In this document: piece by piece, positions 1 to 5,218 of the stretch
How positions within the stretch are numbered: position 1 is the first letter of the stretch
How the letters are laid out: every line of letters starts with the position of its first letter
Source: Terriglobia bacterium
Lineage (GTDB): Bacteria > Acidobacteriota > Terriglobia > UBA7540
NCBI GenBank assembly: GCA_022866195.1
Contig: JALHUF010000016.1
Coordinates: forward strand, 1 to 8,856
DNA length: 8,856 nt
Reading direction: 5' to 3'
Notes under the pieces: model-generated
What the model was told of the DNA's origin: nothing
Seen by the model: only the letters and a program-made list of their open reading frames with translations
The model's database searches: none
Position numbers and translations under genes: made by a program

Positions 1-409
1 CGACCACGTTCGAGGACTCAAAGCTCGTGTACAGCGAAAGTCCGTTCTCCCACTCACCTGGTGTGAAGTCGATGCTGATGCCGCTGTTTTGGTATTGAAT
101 TCCCTTGGCGCCTCCTTCGCTCTCGAATGGGCCAGTGGGCACCATACTACCAACGCGAACCATGGCCCTCTCATGGTTTCCTGCACACAGACTGTAGCTG
201 CGCGAGTTTATGCGCTTGCCGTCTTCGAGCTCGCGAACCACAAATTCCAGGCGATAGACGGAAAACGACCGCGTCTGCGCCTGGCCTGAAGTTGTAACAG
301 CCTTCTGCTCCGGTTTCGATGGCTCTTCCTGTGCCCGGCCCGACTGCGCCAGTAACGCCAAGCAAACCAGCAGCACCAGCGTAACCCCGGTCATGACCCT
401 TCTACGCAT
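1..409 (-). CDS. Small secreted protein of unknown function (3' end cut by window edge)
   Basis: This is the third gene of the leftward sigma-factor operon. It is open from an ATG at 409 to the left edge, giving 136 visible codons with no stop. The N-terminus is a clear Sec signal peptide: MRRR, a hydrophobic stretch at about residues 7-21, and a likely cleavage site after GRA (residue 26). A polar linker follows, then a beta-rich-looking region from about residue 50 (YRLEFVVRELEDGKRINSRS, later VRVGS and ISIDFTPGEW). The start is supported by a near-perfect Shine-Dalgarno sequence 3 bases upstream. I recall similar short exported proteins from Acidobacteria but cannot name a family. Co-transcription with a sigma/anti-sigma pair suggests an envelope or stress role; that is inference. 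The C-terminus is outside the window. Confidence 0.75.
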   Translation of the reverse strand, partial: MRRRVMTGVTLVLLVCLALLAQSGRAQEEPSKPEQKAVTTSGQAQTRSFSVYRLEFVVRELEDGKRINSRSYSLCAGNHERAMVRVGSMVPTGPFESEGGAKGIQYQNSGISIDFTPGEWENGLSLYTSFESSNVV

Positions 410-412
410 AGT

Positions 413-420
413 CTCCTCCT
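413..420 (-). promoter_or_regulatory. Strong ribosome binding site of the secreted-protein gene
   Basis: On the minus strand this reads AGGAGGAG, followed by ACT and the ATG at 409. It shares one base with the TGA stop of the upstream anti-sigma gene (420-422). Termination and re-initiation are therefore next to each other, which supports one co-translated operon and fixes the start of the secreted-protein gene. Confidence 0.8.
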
Positions 421-995
421 CAGTCTTTCGTTTCTTCGTCAGACTCGAATATCGGTTTAATGGGTGCAAGCGCCGCAATCGTTAATCCAGAAATTGAGAG
501 ATCTTGGTCCTGTCTCAGTCGATTCTCTTGGGTCGGCAAGGCGGACGATGCCGCAGCCTCCACATATTGCAACAGGAGTGCTTCCTGATAGGTCAGTGGC
601 AAAAGCGTCGGGAATTGCTCGGGGCGATGTAGCCTGGGCGTCGCGGGTCGCGGGCGTTGGCTCGGCTTGCGAGGTACACGAGCCACTGGCGGCGCAACGG
701 CAACCGCCTTCGGCGTCTCACCCTTTGGCGCGACGGCCTGCGGTGCCGGTGAAACGGTGGCCGTACGGGAAGCTAGCCGCGAGCTAAGGTGCAGAAACAC
801 AACGGCGATCGTCAGCATCGCTGCGCTTGCAACGAGTGCCCAGACCCAAACCTTTGGCCGGACCGCCTGCTCGTTGGCGCGGAGGTTCGCCAAGATGCGC
901 GCTTCGAGTCCGGGGCGCGGCTCTTCAATCCGGTACCGTCGGAGCGAGGCATCAAGCACTTCTTCAGCGAAGCGGTCTTTATCGTTAGGGTTCAT
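420..995 (-). CDS. Probable anti-sigma factor, single-pass membrane protein
   Basis: This 191-residue protein is encoded directly after the ECF sigma factor and overlaps it by 11 bp. The arrangement is a cytoplasmic N-terminal part (about 1-48, with EVLDASLRRYR and PGLEARILANLRA), one transmembrane helix at about 49-71 (VWVWALVASAAMLTIAVVFL), and a periplasmic part. That last part is rich in Pro, Ala and Arg at about 75-125 and ends in a region with LLPLTYQEALLLQYV. Position and topology suggest it sequesters the sigma factor at the inner membrane. It lacks the HxxxCxxC zinc motif of classical ZAS-type anti-sigma factors, so the function rests on context. I chose the ATG at 995 because GGAG lies 7 bases upstream; a TTG at 1019 would add eight residues but has a poorer context. 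Confidence 0.75.
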   Translation of the reverse strand: MNPNDKDRFAEEVLDASLRRYRIEEPRPGLEARILANLRANEQAVRPKVWVWALVASAAMLTIAVVFLHLSSRLASRTATVSPAPQAVAPKGETPKAVAVAPPVARVPRKPSQRPRPATPRLHRPEQFPTLLPLTYQEALLLQYVEAAASSALPTQENRLRQDQDLSISGLTIAALAPIKPIFESDEETKD

Positions 996-1569
996 GTTTC
1001 CGCTCCAGCAGTGCTGCAAGCTTTTGGCGCAGAATTTCCCGCGCGCGAAGCAGCCGCGTGCGCACCGACCCCTCGGGGATTCCCAGGACTTTCGCTATCT
1101 CTACGGAAGTCATTTCGTCCACCATCGAGAGGGTCAGGATGTCCCGGAGGTCCCGCGGCAGGGCGGCGACGAGCCGCTCGAGGAGCGCCATCATTTGCGC
1201 GTTCGCGGCAATCTCGTCCGCCGCCACCCCTTGATCCCTAAGGTTTAACACCGCTTCCACCGCATCCTCGAGCGCCACCTCGGGCGTGGGTCTTCTTCGA
1301 TCGAGTGCCACACGCCAGGCCGTCCGCGCCAGCCCGGCGCGCCGGTCACGGATGTCAGCCCACTTCTTCCGACAGCGGAGGAATCGCAAGAACGTCTCCT
1401 GGGCAGCATCCTCGGCATCGTGGTGGTTCCGCAAAAGCGAGAAGGCCACTCTGTAAACAAACCTGGCATGCTCACAGACTACGGATTCGAGTTCATCCTC
1501 GGAGGCATCAGTAGTCGAAATGGGCTCCCTCAAGCTCACCTGCCCTGACAGTGCCATCCGGGCCCTCAT
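985..1569 (-). CDS. ECF-type RNA polymerase sigma factor (sigma-70 family)
   Basis: At 194 residues this has the usual ECF length. Region 2 spans about residues 30-95: FVYRVAFSLLRNHHDAEDAA matches the conserved helix that binds core polymerase and the -10 element, and ARTAWRVALDRRR resembles the end of region 2. Region 4 spans about 128-185: LPRDLRDILTLSMVDEMT, then the helix-turn-helix SVEIAKVLGIPEGSVRTRLL that reads the -35 element. There is no extra C-terminal domain. The ATG at 1569 has a weak upstream signal. The ATG four codons later (1557) is preceded by AGGG at a better distance, so the true start may be there. It is first in an operon with the anti-sigma and secreted proteins, and is probably held inactive at the membrane until a signal arrives. 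The regulon cannot be read from this window. Confidence 0.93.
   Translation of the reverse strand: MRARMALSGQVSLREPISTTDASEDELESVVCEHARFVYRVAFSLLRNHHDAEDAAQETFLRFLRCRKKWADIRDRRAGLARTAWRVALDRRRPTPEVALEDAVEAVLNLRDQGVAADEIAANAQMMALLERLVAALPRDLRDILTLSMVDEMTSVEIAKVLGIPEGSVRTRLLRAREILRQKLAALLERKHEP
1003..1006 (-). promoter_or_regulatory. Ribosome binding site deciding the anti-sigma start
   Basis: GGAG on the minus strand lies 7 bases before the ATG at 995, within the last codons of the sigma-factor gene. It favours the internal ATG over the TTG at 1019 and fits translational coupling of sigma and anti-sigma factors. Confidence 0.55.
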
Positions 1570-1583
1570 TAGAAAGGACCGGG

Positions 1584-1595
1584 TTGGCGAGCCAA
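1584..1595. promoter_or_regulatory. Small palindrome in the sigma-factor leader, possible operator
   Basis: TTGGC, two bases, GCCAA form a 5-bp inverted repeat. It lies between the predicted transcription start (about 1609) and the ATG at 1569. A repressor could bind here or the RNA could form a short hairpin. The arms are short enough to arise by chance. Confidence 0.25.
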
Positions 1596-1615
1596 GCGTT
1601 CGGATTTATTAGAGG

Positions 1616-1644
1616 AGAATACCAGTGCTTCTAGGAAGTGGCAA
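1616..1644 (-). promoter_or_regulatory. Sigma70-like promoter for the sigma-factor operon
   Basis: On the minus strand, TTGCCA (1639-1644) and TATTCT (1616-1621) are separated by exactly 17 bases. They match the -35 and -10 consensus at 5/6 and 4/6 positions. Transcription would start near 1609, giving a leader of about 40 bases before the ATG at 1569. This is a sequence match only. Confidence 0.5.
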
Positions 1645-1651
1645 AGTGACC

Positions 1652-1680
1652 TTGCAAATGGGAATCGTGGTTGCTATAAG
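1652..1680 (+). promoter_or_regulatory. Sigma70-like promoter for the dehydrogenase/cytochrome/MttB operon
   Basis: TTGCAA (1652-1657) and TATAAG (1675-1680) are separated by exactly 17 bases and match the housekeeping consensus at 4/6 and 5/6. Transcription would start near 1687, leaving a GC-rich leader of about 75 bases before the ATG at 1762. Its -35 box lies only 7 bp from the -35 box of the divergent promoter, so the two promoters are back to back and a regulator bound between them could affect both. Confidence 0.55.
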
Positions 1681-1750
1681 AGTGCTCCCGCTGCGCGCGG
1701 CGGCGTAGCCTGGGGTATTCCTGGCACCGTTTGCGCGCCGAGGGTCTAAA

Positions 1751-1755
1751 GAGGG
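1751..1755 (+). promoter_or_regulatory. Ribosome binding site of the Tat-signal small subunit
   Basis: GAGGG ends 6 bases before the ATG at 1762. It supports that start, which places the twin-arginine signal at residues 8-14. Confidence 0.6.
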
Positions 1756-1761
1756 CAAAGG

Positions 1762-2340
1762 ATGAAGAAGTCTAACAGGCTGAGCCGTCGGAAGTTCATT
1801 AAGCTGGCTGTGTCCGTGGCGGCATCTGGGTCGGCGATCTCCTGTGCGGGGACAATAAGCCCATGGCGGTTCCTAAGTGGCGAGGAGGCGCAGATCGTTG
1901 AGGCGATTTGCGGACAAATTATCCCTGCCGATCAAGACCCGGGTGCCACGCAGGCGGGGGTTGTCAATTTCATTGACCGACAACTGGTGGGGCATCTCCG
2001 ACGCCACCAGAAGGCCTACCGTGAAGGGCTGGCGGGCGTGAACCAGACTAGCCTCGCCCGTTTTGGCAAGAAGTTTGTGGACCTTCCAGCCCCGCAGCAG
2101 ACGGAGGTTCTCACGGCCCTGGACAAGAACGAGGCGCCGGGGGAGATTTGGCAGCAGCGCTCGGCCAAGGAGTTCTTCGATCTCGTTGTCAGTCACACCA
2201 TGCAGGGGTTTTATGGCGACCCGCGCCACGGTGGTAATCGTGACGGGGTGAGTTGGAGGATGGTGGGACTTTCCTATCCCCCGATTCGCGGTCGGCTGCG
2301 CTACGATCTGACCAAGCCAGCACCCAAAGAATCAGCTTGA
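1762..2340 (+). CDS. Gluconate 2-dehydrogenase subunit 3 family protein with Tat signal
   Basis: This is a 192-residue small subunit of a membrane-associated GMC dehydrogenase. The N-terminus has a textbook twin-arginine signal, SRRKFIK at residues 8-14, followed by a short hydrophobic stretch (15-27). The mature part matches the gluconate 2-dehydrogenase subunit 3 family: FLSGEEAQIVEAICGQIIPA near residues 37-56 and the family signature GFYGDPRHGGNRDG at 149-162, followed by WRMVG. In characterised gluconate, sorbitol and glucose dehydrogenases this subunit carries the Tat signal and takes the folded flavoprotein subunit across the membrane. The next gene, 13 bases on, encodes exactly such a flavoprotein without a signal. 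AISC at residues 25-28 could be a lipobox, making this a Tat lipoprotein, but the -3 residue is not ideal. Confidence 0.92.
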   Translation: MKKSNRLSRRKFIKLAVSVAASGSAISCAGTISPWRFLSGEEAQIVEAICGQIIPADQDPGATQAGVVNFIDRQLVGHLRRHQKAYREGLAGVNQTSLARFGKKFVDLPAPQQTEVLTALDKNEAPGEIWQQRSAKEFFDLVVSHTMQGFYGDPRHGGNRDGVSWRMVGLSYPPIRGRLRYDLTKPAPKESA

Positions 2341-2353
2341 CGGAAAAGAGAAC

Positions 2354-4006
2354 ATGGCCTTGAAGCACGTAAACGCAGTGATTATCGGCGCCGGTGCCGC
2401 GGGAGGAATTGTCGCGAAGGAGTTGGCCGTGGCAGGCCTGAGCGTGGTGCTCCTGGAACGCGGCAAATGGTATTCCCCGTTTGAATGCCGAAAAGACGAC
2501 CTGCGGAATCAACGCGTCACGGCACTGGGAAGTGCCTTTGGCCCCGATGACGAGCGTTACGTGCGGGTCTTTGTGGATGCCAATGGACAAGAGCACCTGG
2601 TGCGGCCGAGCGAGGGCAATTACCACAACAACGCCGCCTGCGTAGGAGGCGGCACGTTCAGCTACGGCGCCCTGGCCTGGCGTTACATGGAAAAAGACTT
2701 CCGCATGCGATCCACTTACGGCGCGGTCGAGGGAAGCACGCTGGAAGACTGGCCCATAAGTTATCAGGACCTGGAGCCCTACTACGAGAAGGCGGAATGG
2801 GAGATCGGTGTCTCCGGAGATGATTCCAAGAACGTCTTCCGGGCGCCGCGCAATAAGCCGCTACCCATGCCGCCTATGCCGCCCAGCCGGGAACATCAAC
2901 TCCTGAAGGACACGGCGGAACTGCTCGGCCTGCACCCGTTCGACGCGCCCATGCTGCGCAATACCGTTCCCTACAACGGACGCGGGGCCTGCATGCGCTG
3001 CCGTTGGTGCGTGGGATTTGCCTGCGAGGTGGACGCGAAGAACGGCACGCATAACACCGTCATTCCCAAGGCGCTGGCCACCAAGAATTGCGAGCTAAGA
3101 ACCGAATGCGTGGCAAAGGAGATCCTCACCAACGCCCAGGGGCGGGTTACCGGTGTGGCCTATTTTGACGCCAACGATCGTCTGCAGGAGCAGCCCGCAG
3201 ACCTGGTGGTCGTCTCCTGTTCGGCGACGGAATCCCCGCGTCTCCTGCTCAATTCCAAGAGTCAGCTCTTTCCTAACGGACTCGGCAACCGGAACGACTG
3301 GGTGGGGAGGAACCTCCAGGGACATGCATATGCGGGTGCGTATGGCTTGTTTGACTTTGACGTGTACGACGATTTGGGCCCAGGAGCCTCCGTGGCCGTT
3401 TGTGATTACAACCACGGCAATCCCGGATTGGCCGGCGGCGCCGCGCTCGCCAATGAATTCATCAGGCTGCCCTACAACTTCTCGACGATTCGGCCGCCCG
3501 GCGCCCCGCGCTGGGGTGCCGCGCACAAGGAATTCATGCGCAAGTGGTTCAAGCGCCACACCGCAGTCCACGGACCCGTGCAAGAGATGCCGGTCTTCGA
3601 CTCACGTGTCCAGGTGGACCCCAAGGTCAAAGACTACTGGGGGATTCCGGTGGCTCGCCTCTCCGGTCTGAACCACCCACACACCCTGGAGGTAGCCAAG
3701 TACATTGCCTTGAAAGCCGAGACCTGGCTGAAAGAGGCCGGCGCCATCCAGACCTGGCTGAAAATGCCGGGACGGGGACTAAGTGGAGGTCAGCACCAGG
3801 CCGGAACCTGTCGGATGGGCAACGACCCAAAGACTTCGGTGGTCAACAAATACTGCCAAGTGCACGACGTGGATAATCTCTTCGTCGTCGATGCGAGCGT
3901 ACACGTGACCAACGGGGGCTTCAATCCTGGCCTGACCATTATGGCCATCGCTTACTACGCGTCGGACCACATCCTGACGACGTGGAAGGACAGGAAGTTC
4001 CGTTAA
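2354..4006 (+). CDS. GMC-family FAD-dependent oxidoreductase (gluconate 2-dehydrogenase-type large subunit)
   Basis: This 550-residue flavoprotein oxidises a CH-OH group (alcohol, sugar, sugar acid or polyol); the substrate is not readable from sequence. The N-terminal Rossmann FAD site is intact: VIIGAGAAGG at 9-18 and VVLLERG at 31-37, with Glu35 the likely ribose contact. The GMC C-terminal domain is complete: GGQHQAGTCRMG (478-489), LFVVDASVHVTNGG (509-522) and FNPGLTIMAIAYYASDHI (523-540). His481 and Asn524 are the expected catalytic pair, by analogy with pyranose oxidase. Cys213, 216, 219 and 224 form a CxxCxxCxxxxC cluster, in the region where fructose and FAD-glucose dehydrogenases carry a [3Fe-4S] cluster. 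It has no signal peptide and is probably exported with the preceding Tat subunit. Electrons should pass to the cytochrome encoded 52 bases downstream. Confidence 0.93.
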   Translation: MALKHVNAVIIGAGAAGGIVAKELAVAGLSVVLLERGKWYSPFECRKDDLRNQRVTALGSAFGPDDERYVRVFVDANGQEHLVRPSEGNYHNNAACVGGGTFSYGALAWRYMEKDFRMRSTYGAVEGSTLEDWPISYQDLEPYYEKAEWEIGVSGDDSKNVFRAPRNKPLPMPPMPPSREHQLLKDTAELLGLHPFDAPMLRNTVPYNGRGACMRCRWCVGFACEVDAKNGTHNTVIPKALATKNCELRTECVAKEILTNAQGRVTGVAYFDANDRLQEQPADLVVVSCSATESPRLLLNSKSQLFPNGLGNRNDWVGRNLQGHAYAGAYGLFDFDVYDDLGPGASVAVCDYNHGNPGLAGGAALANEFIRLPYNFSTIRPPGAPRWGAAHKEFMRKWFKRHTAVHGPVQEMPVFDSRVQVDPKVKDYWGIPVARLSGLNHPHTLEVAKYIALKAETWLKEAGAIQTWLKMPGRGLSGGQHQAGTCRMGNDPKTSVVNKYCQVHDVDNLFVVDASVHVTNGGFNPGLTIMAIAYYASDHILTTWKDRKFR

Positions 4007-4058
4007 GGAGCTGCCTGGGGCCCGCCGCGACGTGCCCGCGGAGAAAAGAAAACCGTCT

Positions 4059-5189
4059 ATGCGACTCAAGCTGCCCAAGTCCTTGCGTGGCTATCTGATC
4101 CTCGGGTTTGTCCTCGCTGCCCTCGCCGTGCCGGCTGTGAGCCTCTATTACGAGTATTCCGGCGGCAAAGCTTGCGCGCGTTGCCACGAAATCTGGCAGC
4201 CCTATAAGGACTGGAACACCTCGGCGCACCGGTCGGTGAAGTGTCAGGCGTGCCACGGCGACGTCTTCACGCTCGATGCCGGTTTTCATCTGGCCAACAT
4301 ACGGCGCGTCGTGACCCACTTACGCGGGAATGTGCCGGAGAGGGTCCGGCTCAAGAACGACTTGTTGTTCAAGGTCATGGAACGCTGTCAGACGTGCCAT
4401 CAGCAGGAGTTTGCCGACTGGAAAGCCAGCCGCCACAACGCGAGCTACACTGCGTTGTTCCTGGACCCGACTCATAACCGGCAACGCTTGTTGATGGACG
4501 ATTGCTTGCGCTGCCACGGGATGCATTTCGAAGGCAGCATCCGCGATCTGGTGACCCCCATCAACACCACCGGCCCCTGGCAGCTTGCGGTTCCCGAATT
4601 GGCCAACCGCCCGGCGATCCCTTGCGCGGCCTGCCACCAGATGCACCGCGAGGGCCTGCCGCTGGCGAGACCCGCCGGCCGCGAGTCTGTGCCCGGCGCC
4701 AACCAGGAAATCTACCGCCCCTCGTTGGCGCTTTTTGACCGCCGTGAACTCGCGCACGTCTCCACGGCGCGCCTTGGTCTGCCCACCATGCGCGAGGGAA
4801 CAAGAATCGTCAAGATCAGCCCCGACATGCGGCAGGCGCTCTGCTACCAATGTCACGCGCCCCTCGCTACCGCCCAAGTGGGGTCCGGCGACGACCGCAC
4901 CACTCTCGGTGTCCATGAAGGTCTCAGTTGCCTGGCGTGTCACCAGAAACATCGCCAAACCACCCGCTTCTCCTGCACGAATTGCCATCCGCGCTTGTCC
5001 AACTGCGGCCTCGACGTCGAGAGCATGGACACCACTTACAAATCGCCCAAGAGTCCCCATAACATTCATTTTGTGAAATGCCTCGACTGCCACCCGCGAG
5101 GAGTCCGCAGAAGGGAACGGGTGAGCAACGTGCCGGCTCCGCAACCTGGCGGATCGCTGTGGGCGAATTCAGCCCCCGCGCTGCGTTGA
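4059..5189 (+). CDS. Membrane-anchored nine-haem c-type cytochrome (NapC/NirT-like N-terminus)
   Basis: This 376-residue multihaem cytochrome has an uncleaved-looking N-terminal anchor (hydrophobic 11-30, LRGYLILGFVLAALAVPAVS) and nine CxxCH haem motifs at 39-43, 62-66, 110-114, 149-153, 189-193, 262-266, 291-295, 306-310 and 341-345. The first pair (CARCHEIWQPYKDWNTSAHR then CQACH) resembles the start of NapC/NrfH-type quinol-oxidising cytochromes. It lacks the Met after the first CxxCH that NrfH uses. Other His residues could be distal ligands. By position it should accept electrons from the upstream flavoprotein on the periplasmic side. The Arg/Pro-rich tail after residue 346 has no motif. 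A GTG at 4032 would add nine residues. I prefer the ATG because the basic MRLKLPKSLR then directly precedes the helix, but neither start has a good ribosome binding site. Confidence 0.9.
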   Translation: MRLKLPKSLRGYLILGFVLAALAVPAVSLYYEYSGGKACARCHEIWQPYKDWNTSAHRSVKCQACHGDVFTLDAGFHLANIRRVVTHLRGNVPERVRLKNDLLFKVMERCQTCHQQEFADWKASRHNASYTALFLDPTHNRQRLLMDDCLRCHGMHFEGSIRDLVTPINTTGPWQLAVPELANRPAIPCAACHQMHREGLPLARPAGRESVPGANQEIYRPSLALFDRRELAHVSTARLGLPTMREGTRIVKISPDMRQALCYQCHAPLATAQVGSGDDRTTLGVHEGLSCLACHQKHRQTTRFSCTNCHPRLSNCGLDVESMDTTYKSPKSPHNIHFVKCLDCHPRGVRRRERVSNVPAPQPGGSLWANSAPALR

Positions 5190-5212
5190 CCTTTGCCGCG
5201 TGAATCGAGGAC

Positions 5213-5217
5213 GGAGG
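5213..5217 (+). promoter_or_regulatory. Ribosome binding site of the MttB-like gene
   Basis: GGAGG is followed by A and then two consecutive ATG codons. It is 1 base from the first ATG (5219) and 4 from the second (5222), so the second is better placed. An extra GAGG at 5207-5210 lies 8 bases before the first ATG. The choice changes the protein by one residue. Confidence 0.6.
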
Positions 5218-5218
5218 A

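Noticed and set aside
996..1019. TTG start giving eight extra residues on the anti-sigma protein
   Set aside because: The ATG at 995 has GGAG at a good distance, and the extra residues (starting MQHCWSG) lie in sigma-factor coding sequence.
667..1248. Plus-strand open frames opposite the sigma and anti-sigma genes
   Set aside because: They cover both minus-strand genes and their translations are low-complexity Arg/Ala/Pro-rich, consistent with antisense shadows.
1681..1745. GC-rich leader of the dehydrogenase operon as a possible riboswitch
   Set aside because: Only short pairings such as GCGCGC with GCGCGC are visible, and nothing matches a riboswitch core I recognise, including the cobalamin box.
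4320..5144. Open frame of 274 codons on the minus strand opposite the cytochrome
   Set aside because: The plus strand holds the nine CxxCH motifs and is clearly the coding strand. The antisense translation has no recognisable domain.
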